A stretch of 64,000 nt of DNA from Siphonodentalium dalli (Eukaryota; Mollusca; Scaphopoda; Gadilida; Siphonodentaliidae): assembly GCA_032622095.1 (NCBI GenBank), contig CP136067.1:125775030-125839029 (forward strand), read 5' to 3'. The number at the start of each line of letters is the position of its first letter. The stretch's first letter is position 1. The position numbers were made by a program, and so were the translations under genes. The notes beneath the pieces are model-generated. The model did no database searches and was not told the origin of the DNA. It saw nothing but the letters and a program-made list of their open reading frames with translations. Shown here in pieces: positions 47,179-57,699 of the stretch.

Positions 47179-47453
47179 TGTTATCCTTTAATCCTTCCTG
47201 TACTAAATTAGTTCTGCCAACATGTTATAAAATTATACATTATACATTTATAGAACCAATGTTGAGCTTTCCATTTATATGTGGATTCTGTCGACTCTGC
47301 CCTTGCAGCAGACTAGATGATTTGACCCCTGAATGCATCATTTGACACACCATTAACCCTTAGTTAAAGGCACAGATGGCCTTCGTGATGGGTATTGCTG
47401 TTAAAATAGTCACATCCGTTAAAACCTCCATACACAGTAAGAATATTTAAATA

Positions 47454-47668
47454 TAGACAGATTATGTTCTTTATACCAATCATAAATATCGCGTAAACAG
47501 TATGCTATTGTCAAGTTCGTATGCTTTGTTATGTAAACAAAATCCAGATTGTTACAGCCCATGGCTTTTGTTTACATAAAACAGCGTACGCACTTGACAA
47601 TAAATCCAATAATATACCATTTACGCGATATTTATGATTGGTATAAGAACAAGATATGTCTATTTAAG
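47454..47668. repeat. Foldback around ATCATAAATATCGCGTAAAC
   Basis: ACCAATCATAAATATCGCGT ... TTATGTAAACAAAA on the left is mirrored by TTTTGTTTACATAAAACAGC ... ACGCGATATTTATGATTGGT on the right, arms of about 80 bp with mismatches. A relative is at 51,955-52,310. Confidence 0.75.
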
Positions 47669-47812
47669 AAATAAATACACGGTGTAGAGGTGTGTATGGT
47701 CAAGTTGTACCACAAAAAACTGATTGTAGGACGACGCGTAGCGGAGTCCTACAATCAGTTTTTTGTGGTACAACTTGACCATACACACCGATACACCGTG
47801 TATTTATTTCTT
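47666..47812. repeat. 147-bp near-perfect palindrome
   Basis: Arms of about 65 bp (AAGAAATAAATACACGGTGT ... CTGATTGTAGGAC) pair with two mismatches around a 13-nt GC-rich centre (GACGCGTAGCGGA). It has different sequence from all other hairpin families here. Confidence 0.9.
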
Positions 47813-48039
47813 TTGTAATACGACTGAAAGTTTATGGTCACAATTCGACTGAATAGTCAACGAAATACTGCGCTTTTTTGGTCTCAGGTGAGAAAACATT
47901 TCGTGGTGTAATTCGTATTGGGCGTACTCGATTTCTTTGCATGGAGTACTCTGGTAATGTCTTGTCTTGTTACTAAATTCCCCCGTTGACTTTTCGAGGC
48001 ACCTCTTCTAGAAATAATCGTTGTGATTGGCTAAAAAAC

Positions 48040-48815
48040 GATGTGTTTTCAGCGGCGCCCGTGCGTTTCATTTAAATTGTACAGGAAATACGATTGCGGC
48101 CCTTTCGACAATCCCGGGCTAGCCCCCCGAACCACTCTCTTCACATTGCGGTCATTTCGCTGATGCCGCGGATTAGCCTGGATGACTCGACAGCCATTGT
48201 CTGATCCCGCTTCGATCTCAGATTTTGGCGGTCGGGTCGGCTCGGTTGACAGAATGGAGGGCGCAGTACATCGCTGGAATCTCTGCCGGTCTCCTGCTAT
48301 TGGATCACCAGAGCGGTTTGAGACCTGGATTCCAGAGCCCAGCGAGTGGAAGATGCCCTCCAGGAAGTCAACGGGATGATGCCAGGAGAAGATAGGAGCT
48401 GCTGGATAAAAGTCACCAGGACATCCGGACGACTTCCAGCTGGCCTTCTTCTCCTTGGATTAGACAACACCATCACGTCAGCCATCCCTTTGGAGCAGCC
48501 CGGACTCCGGATACCATCTAGCAGGAGTCCACCATCACCGTCACCGACGAGGCAATAAGACCTGCTGGGACATTGCAGCCACCATCAACCTGCAGTGTTC
48601 CAGGGGACTCAACACCCCCTCGTTTGGATTCCAGCGACGGAAAGAAGAAGAAATTTGTATAAAAAAAAAATATTCTTCCTTTTTTACTTTTGTTTCTTTT
48701 TGATTTATAAATAAAGGCAATAAAATGAGGGGTGAAGGAGTAGACCTTTCGGTCTATTCGACCATCCCGGGGTAGCCCCCCCCCAAACACTCCCTATAAT
48801 TGCGGTCATTTCTGT
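48040..48815. other. GC-rich block bounded by ~60-bp direct repeats
   Basis: CGACAATCCCGGGCTAGCCC ... ATTGCGGTCATTTC at about 48,108 recurs as CGACCATCCCGGGGTAGCCC ... ATTGCGGTCATTTC at about 48,758. Between them lies distinctly GC-richer DNA with open frames in several phases (48,182-48,558), then AAATAAAGGCAATAAAATGA (AATAAA-type signals, 48,708-48,725). It could be a small LTR/TRIM-like element or captured host cDNA. No domain was recognised. Confidence 0.45.
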
Positions 48816-49414
48816 TTTGAACGTTGTTGGGACAACATGAATATGATCATCGACTATGGACCATTTTCCATAAAATGATCTAGTTTACTAAACTAATCTT
48901 ATTCCCCTTCTGTACTGGTGAACAAACGCTTTCATTTTCAACTTGATTCCGAAATATCGAATATGATCGAGATTCGAATCGACGAATGCACAGCCCGGCC
49001 CCATGGATTTATTTTGTCATTTAATATACTTATTAAGTAACTTTCTTTGGTCGTAACATACATCAATATACCATAACATCATTTGGACCATATTCATTGG
49101 CAACCAAACTGGTTTCAAGCGACAAATCGCTAGAAAATTCGCAAGTTAGAAAAGACGGGAAAAGTCGCGTGCGGCGATCTGAATAAACCGAATTTTTTCG
49201 TGGTACAATTGGAAAAAGTAGAATTGTACCACAAAACTGGAACGAGATAGCCATGGTAACTCGGGCCACTGGCCAATCAGGACATGGCTGTTAAGCATAG
49301 ATAGGCAGGGTCGTATTACAAGTTTCAATATTCTTTCACTTTGGCAGTTTTAACGTCTGTGACTAATTCAACGGCGTACCCACCGCGAAGGCAATCCGTG
49401 CCTTTAACCACATT

Positions 49415-50044
49415 TCGTCTTTAGATTCAGCTCTATCTTCAGTTTGCGTCCGCCAGTCCCCGATACGACCCTCTCCGTGGTGGGGAATCACGTGGTTTCG
49501 AGGTTGGCGAGTACCACGCACTCGAAATGTGCAAAGGCACAAAAACATAATAAATGAAAGTCTGACTCAAAACATATAATAGCATTTTGAATGTTACAAG
49601 AATATGCTAGTTTATTTTTAAAACAAGATATATACATTATTTGTTCGGAAATGCTCAGTAGTTTTCTATAACATTCCAAGTTTCCAGTCGGAGGTTCGTG
49701 TAATACACCAGTCCATACATCTAGGAGAATCCTACGACTGACAACTTTGGTCAGGATGTTAGAGCAAACAACTGTGAGTTTGGACACAAATAAGGTATCA
49801 GCTTGTTTGAAAAATAGTATAGCATATGCTCGTAGCTGCCAAAATACTATGCAATATATCATTATCCTAGTTTATTACCTTGTCCCTCGTTTCTGGTATC
49901 GTTTGCGATCGTCTCGGCCATTTTGAATGCGTAGTACTCATCAACTCGAAACCATGTGATTCCCCACCGTGTTATCCGATTCACCAATGACGATGATTTT
50001 GCTTTAAATAACGGGGATTTCCGTCCCGGCATCTTAGATTGCAC
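49415..50044 (-). pseudogene. Exon copy C of the GRKSPL motif gene, disrupted
   Basis: On the minus strand GRKSPLFKA (about 50,031-50,005) continues to a break near 49,975; the motif resumes at about 49,480 with EGRIGDWRTQTEDRAESKDE. Between them a segment bounded by an inverted pair (GGTGGGGAATCACATGGTTT with GAAACCACGTGATTCCCCAC on the minus strand) has inserted. Just 3' of SKDE comes element X. Compare the intact frame at 53,326-54,120. Confidence 0.6.
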
Positions 50045-50049
50045 GGTCG

Positions 50050-50530
50050 GTCGGTTAGAGAATTCCCATAGTAACAGAGAAACCCATTAGCAACAGGCGC
50101 CGAAAATCTTAAAGCCCGAGAAAAAAATTAATTATCTGATTGGCGGTTACAGATTAGTAGGATCGGTAGGAAATATAAAGCATGCTTTAATTTTTTTTTC
50201 TTCTCATTTATTGTCTTATTCCGCACACATGATTATTATATTGTTTTTTATTCTACTATATCCACACAATAGAGCTGGGATTGATTTTGGATATCTTTAT
50301 ACAAGTTAACTTTTAGACATTGCAATATGTTTGCTTCTGTTTAATATATGAAATAACATTACAGAACATTCAAAAGATTTCCTTGAAAACTACGAACAAC
50401 AATTTAGTATAAAGGGTCGGGCGGTTGGTCGATAGGAAAACCCCAACTGCAAGTATTATGTTTTGGTCAATAACCGCTACATGTATCATTCCACAAGACT
50501 ATATTATGTGTGAAATCCTGAATACACCAT
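50050..50530 (-). other. 3' flank of exon copy B, paralogous spacer
   Basis: About 50,300-50,540 (GGGTCGG, GGAAAACCC, CACAAGACTATATTATGTGT, TACACCATTACTCCCTAC) aligns loosely with 53,100-53,325 beside the intact copy, so the duplication included flanking DNA. The rest is unassigned. Confidence 0.45.
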
Positions 50531-50535
50531 TACTC

Positions 50536-51580
50536 CCTACGTAAGAGGGAGGTAAAGTGACAACATTTAAATGTTAATTTTAAAGACAAGATTACTCAAT
50601 ATTTACAAACCTTAGAATAAAACTTCATGTCTTGTTGGAATGTTTGAGCATATATCTAGTGACAACGCAAAGCAAAATTTTCATTTTATGTTTTGTTTTG
50701 TGCACCTGATACAGACCAATGTTACTCTGTAGTAATACAAAACTATTAGTTAAAAGGCTATATAAAATACAACGAAAAATCGAAATAGGAAAATACAGCG
50801 AAATAAAAAATGCATCGAAACGACGAAATAGCGCGAATTGTAGAAATAAGAAATTATTTTTATTAACTAAATAACGAAGATTTTTGAAGAAGTGTTTCTG
50901 ACGAAATAACGGAAATATTTGAAGAAGTGTTTTAAAGAGCGTACATTAATGTCCTAAATAATAGACTCCTTAACCACAGCAGAATTATTGAAGAAGTGTT
51001 TTAAAGAGCGTATCCCAAACCTCCAACATTCCCACCCACCCTATAGAAGAATTTGACTTATATTTCACCAGTGTTGATCTACTGTGGTGTTGTAATTTCT
51101 CATACAAATCGCCGTCATTTCGTAAGGGTACATTCTTTATAGAGTTATTACCCTTCAGATTAAATATTCCCGTGATCGCGATTGGCCTGTGTTAGGATTT
51201 TAGCTTTTCAAAGAGCCTGTGGTGTGCCTCAACGACTGGCGTAGCATGCCACATACCCTATACCACTGAGGCATTTTAACTAATAGCTTTGTATTACTAC
51301 AGAGTAACATTGGTCTGTATCAGGTGGTTTTGTGACATTTGATGGAAATATTATAAACAATGATTTACTGGTGACCTACTGTTTTAATAAATGTCCTAAT
51401 AATATCCAACCTGGAATGAAAATTCCGCTCCGCGTTGTCACTATATAGATAAGTATTCAAAATTTCCAAAAAGTTTGATATGGTCACCTGCGCTTTGTAA
51501 GGTTTGATCAATCTTTTCCAAAACATTAACACTGAATTCCCCATTCAAATGTTGCCACTTTACCTCCCTCTTAACTACAG
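50536..51580. mobile_element. Inverted-repeat element GAGGGAGGTAAAGTG, inserted 3' of copy B
   Basis: AGAGGGAGGTAAAGTGACAA with CATTTAAATG is mirrored by CATTCAAATGTTGCCACTTT and ACCTCCCTCTTAA. Further in, GTTACTCTGTAGTAATACAA with CTATTAGTTAAAA (50,722) is mirrored by ACTAATAGCTTTGTATTACT and ACAGAGTAACATTGG (51,278). A half CAGTAATG MITE sits at 50,944-50,990. No transposase. Confidence 0.6.
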
Positions 51581-51587
51581 TAATGCC

Positions 51588-51753
51588 CTAAATAATCGAC
51601 TCCTTAACCACAGCAGAATTATGTTTTCAGGATTTAGTCGGAAATATGGCCTGTTGCATTTCAATGGAAAGCTCTCAATATTTCCGACTAAATCCTGAAA
51701 AGTTACCAATAATTCTGCTGTGGTTAAGGAGTCGATTATTTAGGACATTACTG
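51588..51753. mobile_element. CAGTAATG foldback MITE, copy 3, with TA duplication
   Basis: Ends CAGTAATGCCCTAAATAATC and its complement are flanked by TA at 51,586-51,587 and 51,754-51,755. TA target plus CAGT ends suggest a Tc1/mariner-type MITE. It sits directly 3' of the SKDE codons of exon copy B. Confidence 0.85.
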
Positions 51754-51755
51754 TA

Positions 51756-51870
51756 CGCTTCGTCTTTAGATTCCGCTCGATCATCCATTTGTGTCAGCCA
51801 GTGTCGGATGCGACCTTCTATCATTGATCGATTCCCAGTGATGGCTTTAAGCAGCGGCCAGTTAAAGATA
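51756..51870 (-). pseudogene. Exon copy B of the GRKSPL motif gene
   Basis: The minus-strand frame reads LLKAITGNRSMIEGRIRH then WLTQMDDRAESKDEA, closely matching the C-terminus of the 264-codon frame upstream. Its 5' side is replaced near 51,870 by a relative of element X and its 3' side by the CAGTAATG MITE. Confidence 0.65.
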
Positions 51871-52410
51871 CGGGCGGCGTTGGCGGTTGGTATATATGTT
51901 GTTAAAATATTCACCTCCGTCAAAAACAGCCATAAACAGAAAGAATAGTAAAATATAGACAGACTTTGTTCTTATAACAATCAGAAATATGGCATAAACA
52001 GTATGTTGTTGTAAATGTTTTCCTTTGTTATGTAAACAAAAGCAAAAAACGTTACTTTTCCTGGCTTTTGTTTAGATCTCGATATGGTAAACATAAATAG
52101 CGTTAATTGTTACTGTTTTCCTGATATGGAAATAATGAAAAGCGTTTATATCAATTTTGTGTGATTAACCAATATAATTGCGCTGTGTTATGTAAACAGA
52201 CGCACAACTTCTGTAACACGGGCAGGCTCTTGTTTACGTACAAAACGTACACCATCGTTCGTTTTGACGACAATATACTATGTATACGCGATGATTATGT
52301 TTGGCATATGAACAAAACTATATACATTTTAATATTCCTTCTGTTGATGGCGATTTTAACAAATATGAATATTTCTACAACGAACGCCGCCCGTGCCTTT
52401 AAATCAAAAT
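51865..52410. mobile_element. Element X relative, short form
   Basis: AGTTAAAGATACGGGCGGCG ... GTTGTTAAAATATTCACCTC and AAATATAGACAGACTTTGTT match the left of element X; the right end GCGATTTTAACAAATATGAA ... CGCCGCCCGTGCCTTTAAA is the inverted partner. The interior has GTTATGTAAACA/TGTTTACGT foldbacks. Confidence 0.6.
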
Positions 52411-52439
52411 TACCAGCTATGATCTATTTCTAGCATGTA

Positions 52440-53325
52440 TGATGGGTAAGAACACTCATGTGCAACTGAAATCAGGTTTTTAGAGGATGATTTCTTTGCT
52501 AAATTTCTGGAAAATTAATGTCCCCTGATCCTTAAAAAAGCTGTATTCTTTTAATGTTAGGTACATGTATTATAGTGTTTCGTGTCTTATATGTTACCTG
52601 TAAGATTGAGCTGAGAATAATTTTGAATTTCTTCGCTTGAGTTGTATCAACCGCAATGTATTTATTGAGAATATGGAATCTCGATTTTCAAATGTGTCAA
52701 TAGTGATTAAAAATAGTCAGCCCAGTCAAAGGGCCATAGTCACAAGTATGTAGCATATTGTTGTTAAGTGATTACTTCTATGGACATACATGCTTTCCTA
52801 GTCACCTAAATGCCTGTCTGCCATCTGGACTGGTTGCAAGATATCCATGGGATGTTTCTATTGGGCCAATTTGTGACACATGTTTACATTGAGTCTGAGG
52901 AAACATGAACTATCAAAGTCTTAAAATTGGGAAACATTGGTAGTTTCGGGTGTCAAAAGAATCAATAATGATAATTTATCCAGGTTCTTTATCGGGTAGG
53001 CACATTTGGATACAGCTAAAAGTTGTTTATTGTTAATTTCGAAATTTTCGAAATTTGAGATTCCATATTCCAAAGCCAATCTAGAAAATTGAAAGGTGTT
53101 TTTACCATTTTTCTCTCAAGACAAACTATACGAAACTTTCAGAAGATTTTCTTAAAACCAGTGGCAAATTTTATAGAATAAGAGGTTTAAAATAGGGTCG
53201 GATTCGTAAGGAAACCCTGAAAGTAAATGCTTTTCTTTGACCAAGGATAACTACTAATTCCACGAGACAACAGGACTGTGTGTAACCATGAATATATCAT
53301 TAATATACCATTAAACCCTACTTAA
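52440..53325. other. Unassigned 3' flank of the 264-codon gene
   Basis: AT-rich. About 53,100-53,325 is paralogous to 50,300-50,540. No polyadenylation signal was convincingly placed and no repeat family is recognised. Confidence 0.4.
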
Positions 53326-54120
53326 CTACGTATCGTCCTTCGATTCTGTTCTGTCGTCCACCTGTGTCAGCCAGTGTCGGATACGCCCCTCTCGCATTGA
53401 TCGGTGTCCGGTAATGGCTTTAACCAATGGCGACTTCCGGCCTGACTCCTCCGACTGCACTGACTGTCGATCAGAGAATCCCCTTAGCAACAGAGATTCT
53501 CCTATGTCAAAGGGAAACCCGTTATTATATTCGTTATCACAAGCGTAACCAGTGAACATAGCTGAGTCAACATTATTATACTGCACATCCTTCAGATTAG
53601 AATATGACTGCGAATCCCGCCTGTCCATGTGGTGGAAATCAAGTAAATGTTCAGGGTTTGATAAATACCGTCTCAGTCGGACCGGTTTGGTAAGGTCCGC
53701 GTTGCGACAGCTATCCATAGAGTCATTTGAAATCAACCCAACGCTTCTCACGGTACAATCACTCAATAAAGAAATAGCGCTCCCAACGCGATTGCCTAAT
53801 CCGCCAGAATACAACGAAGGATCCAGAAACTCATTCCATTCACAGTGATCTTTAGAATGTTCACGAGTCAGTTCTTCTGTTTGGTTTTTCCTCGAAGCGC
53901 GAGGGGAACTATTTGTCTTCGAGACACAACCTGCAGTTGAGCAATTAGAGAGCGTCTCCTCGGAGGGAGACAGCACCAATTCAGGCATTGTAGCCGTCGG
54001 GGCCCGAATATTAATCTCAATATTCGAATCTGATTCACCCCGCTCCATTCCGGAAAGTGTAATCGTCGGAATTCCCATTCTGTCTGAATTTTCTGCATGT
54101 CGCGTGTTTTTTCTGCTCAT
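53326..54120 (-). CDS. Uncharacterised Ser-rich protein, 264 codons
   Basis: Single minus-strand frame from ATG at 54,120 to TAG at 53,326. No family was recognised. The protein is hydrophilic, rich in Ser, Asp and Arg, with no signal peptide or membrane segment, so nuclear or cytoplasmic is likelier (inference). The N-terminal half is low complexity. The C-terminal 37 residues (ESGRKSPLVKAITGHRSMRE to the end ESKDDT) form a motif that recurs in two neighbouring segments, suggesting constraint or a repeated exon. Splicing at either end cannot be excluded. No reverse transcriptase, integrase or transposase motif is present. It is the best host-gene candidate in the window. Confidence 0.5.
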   Translation of the reverse strand: MSRKNTRHAENSDRMGIPTITLSGMERGESDSNIEINIRAPTATMPELVLSPSEETLSNCSTAGCVSKTNSSPRASRKNQTEELTREHSKDHCEWNEFLDPSLYSGGLGNRVGSAISLLSDCTVRSVGLISNDSMDSCRNADLTKPVRLRRYLSNPEHLLDFHHMDRRDSQSYSNLKDVQYNNVDSAMFTGYACDNEYNNGFPFDIGESLLLRGFSDRQSVQSEESGRKSPLVKAITGHRSMREGRIRHWLTQVDDRTESKDDT

Positions 54121-54186
54121 GACGTAATATCCTCCAAGATACTGTCGTTTGGCTTTGTGTCACCAACTTCCGGTTTGTTTAAAACA

Positions 54187-54516
54187 TTAAAGGAATTGTG
54201 ATTGTATTGTTGTTGCTATTACAGCTCCAGAAACATCGATTAACATCCGGCGGGGACGAAGTGACAGCTCGTATTGGAATTGATCGGAACGGTCCGTGTC
54301 CGATGCCGTGATTTTATTATTCCATGCGAAGTGTTCCTCTCTGTCCTCCAGCCTCGACGAAACCACGGCCCCATGGCAATTGAGCCATTCCATGTGACAA
54401 TTATAGCGAAAGAACTTCAATTGATAAAGCGCGAATGTCCCATGTAAAGCATCGTCACACGGAAGTGTATTGCCATGCGTTGATAATCGATGCAACGTAT
54501 GCCATAGCTCGCCCAA
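54187..54516 (-). CDS. Possible coding exon, 109 codons, unknown
   Basis: Minus-strand frame with balanced composition (motifs LPCDDALHGTFALYQ, REEHFAWNNKITASD) lying just upstream of the 264-codon gene on the same strand. No domain recognised and no clear splice sites. Upstream of its ATG the sequence resembles a decayed TTGGGTAAATTACCC repeat. It may be an exon of the neighbouring gene or chance. Confidence 0.25.
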   Translation of the reverse strand: MGELWHTLHRLSTHGNTLPCDDALHGTFALYQLKFFRYNCHMEWLNCHGAVVSSRLEDREEHFAWNNKITASDTDRSDQFQYELSLRPRRMLIDVSGAVIATTIQSQFL

Positions 54517-54577
54517 TACTGGGTAATTTATCCCAACACAAAATGTACCGTCGCCGACCGTTTCTCTTGTTCAGCTG

Positions 54578-54916
54578 CAAACTCCAGGCAGAGTTATTTC
54601 ACATCGCTACGCTGAGATACCACTGCCATAATGAAATTACTTGGTAAGGAATTCTTACGTGTTTTTAGTTCTCATGTTTTAGGATTAAAATTGTCTATGT
54701 CTCATTGTCTGGCTCAGTTCATATTGTTCTTATCAATACCGCAGGAATTACCATTATTGCAAACTTAAAAAAATATTTGGTGGTCAAAACAAGATAATAG
54801 GTGACTAAATACAGTTCCGCGACGATATGTAAAACTAGATTTATCGTCTGCAAAGCACCATCATTGTGGCAGTGCTATATCGCAGCGATAGCGTAAAGGG
54901 CGCTGTATGGAGTTTG
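54578..54916. mobile_element. CAAACTCCAGGCAGAG MITE, copy 1, with nested insert
   Basis: The ends CAAACTCCAGGCAGAGTTAT and GGGCGCTGTATGGAGTTTG match the 82-bp copy at 61,711. The extra interior (about 54,617-54,872) begins CCACTGCCATAATG and ends CATTGTGGCAGTG, a second element placed at a TA. Confidence 0.65.
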
Positions 54917-55535
54917 GTTAAGCGGTTGGAATGGTGCATGGCGAACAAGGCCAACAATATAATACAAGAACACCAACGTCAGAAATGGTAACGCGCTCAA
55001 GATTATATATTATATACCCATGATTGTAATTATAGAATATAAAATATATTGGTTTCGCGAATTACCAACTCAGAATTCCGTTAAAATAAAGATAACAATC
55101 AGCACCTAATTAACGAACCGGCGGCCGACTGGGCTGCAGAACGAAAAATATCTATAAAAGTTGAAATATAAGACTTACAAATTATCTTTTTCATTTCTTT
55201 TATTTGTAATTGACATAGCTTGTCAAAAACCAAAAATCAACATTATTGACATAATAATGTAAAGGACAATAAGCGAAATTTAAATTCCCAACTACACCTT
55301 TTACCGGACTCGGCCTCCGGATCGCAGTTCGACTTTTAAATCCGTCCCAAAAAATTCCATTTCTATTAATAAAACCCCAGCGCCCACGCGAAACAAGAAT
55401 CTCTACATTAGTATACACGCGGAGCGCGAAACAAATTCAACCGTAACAATACGCGATGATTTGCAATCTACACACAGGGAAAGTAACCTGGTTCGCATGT
55501 GGTCAACAAGCCTGAAAATAGAGTGTCTGTCATTT
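54917..55535. other. Unassigned spacer
   Basis: AT-rich, no supported gene; a 72-codon minus frame at 55,200-55,418 lacks domains. Confidence 0.35.
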
Positions 55536-55536
55536 G

Positions 55537-55627
55537 TCGAATGAGGTCCACAGAGATGAATTTAGTGGTGCTATTCCACACAGCGTGCTAGCACACCAAA
55601 CTCATCCCCCGATGGACCTCATTCTGC
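55537..55627. repeat. GCAGAATGAGG foldback MITE, copy 5
   Basis: GAATGAGGTCCACAGAGATG ... CCACACAGCGTGCTAGCACA ... GATGGACCTCATTCTGC. It provides the uninterrupted reference for the copy split at 25,831. Confidence 0.7.
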
Positions 55628-55639
55628 TTAGGCATCATC

Positions 55640-56380
55640 TTCTGGGAAGTATATATAGTCTGAAAATAATATTGTTTTAGTCACTTCTGTCCAGTTGAAT
55701 GTTTCATCATCAAACATGCAACGGCCATTGCGTTGATACACAAATAACCACACACCATTGCCAAAAAAAGTGACGAACGCCTTGACGATTGACACGTTAT
55801 ATGTTGACGCGTTGCCAGCTCGCGGCAAATACACTTAAGTGTTAGTTTCTCGGTCCCCTTACGACATTTGAATTGTTTTCGGCTGGCAATTAACTTTTCT
55901 ATGTTATTTGTTCTAATTTCTATTGAAATAGAGGTCTGAAATTGACCGACAGAAGCCAATCTACGGCGGCTGTCGGCTGAACAATGATTGGTCTACAAAC
56001 AATATCGAGACTCATTATCAATAATTTTCGACAAGGTTTCATTCACCGCCGATTATGGAGACTAATTATTCAAAATTCCTTCAAGGATTCATGAAAGCAC
56101 GACCTGATAATTCCGTGAAAACAACTAATCCTTCAAATTATTAATACAATTGCCGTTTATCACCGAAGGTTTCTCATTCACCACACAAGAAAGCCTCTAA
56201 ATGCGGACCAAAAATCTACTAATCGGATTAAATACACTCCCGATACTTCGCAAAACGACTTTACATATCTACATCCAACTGAGACATGTTCACACTGTTG
56301 AGTTTACGGGGTGATTTCGGACACCTCCAAGGGGTAATACAAATAAATATCTCAACATCGCTATGATGGCTTTAAGAATA
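55640..56380. other. Unassigned; weak minus-strand frames
   Basis: Overlapping minus frames at 55,628-55,834 and 55,681-55,959 are mutually exclusive and carry no recognised domain. The rest is AT-rich spacer. Confidence 0.3.
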
Positions 56381-56382
56381 AT

Positions 56383-56553
56383 AAATAGAGGATATCGACA
56401 CTTTTTCAGTGGATATGGGTTATATCTCATGAGTGATGACAAAACATTGAATTTCCACGAGTGGCTTTAGCTACGAATGGAAATTCAAATGTTTTGTCAT
56501 CACAAATGAGATTTAACCCATATCCACTGAAAAAGTGTGGATATTCTGTTTAT
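56383..56553. repeat. 171-bp foldback
   Basis: AATAGAGGATATCGACACTT with TTTCAGTGGATATGGGTTAT and GTGATGACAAAACATTGAAT are mirrored by ATTCAAATGTTTTGTCATCA, TTTAACCCATATCCACTGAA and AAGTGTGGATATTC. Confidence 0.85.
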
Positions 56554-57184
56554 TATATACTTTAGTTACTTGCCTATGGCCCCCAATGAATGTCAATAAA
56601 TCAGAAATTTCACCAGTGGGATATCACTTATATCTGCTAAAACCTTATAATTCATGGGCAAGTATATAATAAAACATATTCTTTCTTTAGAACTAATTAC
56701 AAGCCTGGACACATTTCATTTATAGTGAAATAGAATATATAGGCTATATTAGCAATCGTGGCGGAAGAGGCTTACACTAGACTAGACTAGACTAGTGTCC
56801 GAAATCACCCCAAAGAAATTTGAAGGGACCAAAAAAGGGTGTTTCCAATGTGAAAACTCCAAAAGGTTGAGTTTTATTTTTTATTTCATTTTAGACGACC
56901 TAATTGAAAATGCATGTTTATCGGCCATGAATTGGTTTCAATGTGTATTCAATGCAACTATCAGGCGTATAAATTGTGACGTACATTAAAACACACACAC
57001 AAAAAAACACGTTCCTGATAATATCTGGGTTGGCTGATAAATAAAACACAAGTGCATTTATAAAAGCATGTCTCACAAGAAAACAGATGTTTGTACCCTT
57101 AGAGATTCATAGCGTCCGAAGTCACCTCGCTGTCCAAATTCACCCAATTTTACGGTACTTCAGCAAAGTTACCTGTTATATTAG

Positions 57185-57690
57185 ACGAAGATATTGTCTT
57201 CGTGTAGGTTTTTCAAGAGTTATCTATCCTAGAAACAGGCTAACCTATACGAGATAATGGTCTGCATCTTCCGGTGCGCATTTTGTTTAAAGTTATGTGA
57301 AACACTCCGGCTGGGTGATCAAATAGAAAAGGAGAATAATCTTGCTAAAAGTAGTTATTTTTACGTCCCGAATCGAGATGTAAATATTTACAATCAAGCG
57401 TAGTTCAGACGATGATATCTATGGAGTGGTATTGTTGATTTCTTTGAGATTTTCAGTGATGCTAGTAGAATGCTACATTACCACAGTTGGCATAGCGCCT
57501 AAGTACTAACTTATCAGTTTCAAGCATCCGAACAAGTCCATAATATGTTTTTAAGTACGCAAAAATAATGGGAACTTTTAAATAAAACGCGCGCGGAAAA
57601 ACGCAGACGGTTATTTCATATAGGTTAGCGCGCTTCCAGGATAGATAACTCTTGAAAAACTTACGAAGACAACACTTGCCGCGTTATATT
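57185..57690. mobile_element. Inverted-repeat element carrying a dispersed repeat
   Basis: GAAGATATTGTCTTCGTGTA with TTTTTCAAGAGTTATCTATC on the left is mirrored by GGATAGATAACTCTTGAAAA and ACTTACGAAGACAACACTTG on the right. The middle (57,288-57,548) is a copy of the GTGAAACACTCCGG repeat at 35,590. A third relative of the right arm is at 9,095-9,190. Confidence 0.65.
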
Positions 57691-57699
57691 ATGCATTGT

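Larger units (their letters stand above)
47360..49413. mobile_element. Long-inverted-repeat element (element X) in exon copy C
   Basis: The left end TTAAAGGCACAGATGGCCTT ... GTTAAAATAGTCACATCCGT is mirrored at the right by ACGTCTGTGACTAATTCAAC ... GCAATCCGTGCCTTTAA over about 85 bp. A relative (51,865-52,410) lacks the large interior. Inside are foldbacks at 47,454-47,668 and 47,666-47,812, an inner inverted pair TTGTAATACGAC (47,813) / GTCGTATTACAA (49,313), and a GC-rich block (48,040-48,620). Confidence 0.6.

Noticed and set aside
47360-47812. Possible CRISPR-like array because of repeated palindromes
   Set aside because: No regular direct repeat and spacer pattern; these are independent foldbacks in eukaryotic DNA.
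55628-55959. Host exon on the minus strand (FGNGVWLFVYQRNGRC...)
   Set aside because: Two overlapping frames compete, and one runs into the MITE at 55,537-55,627; splice sites are not convincing.
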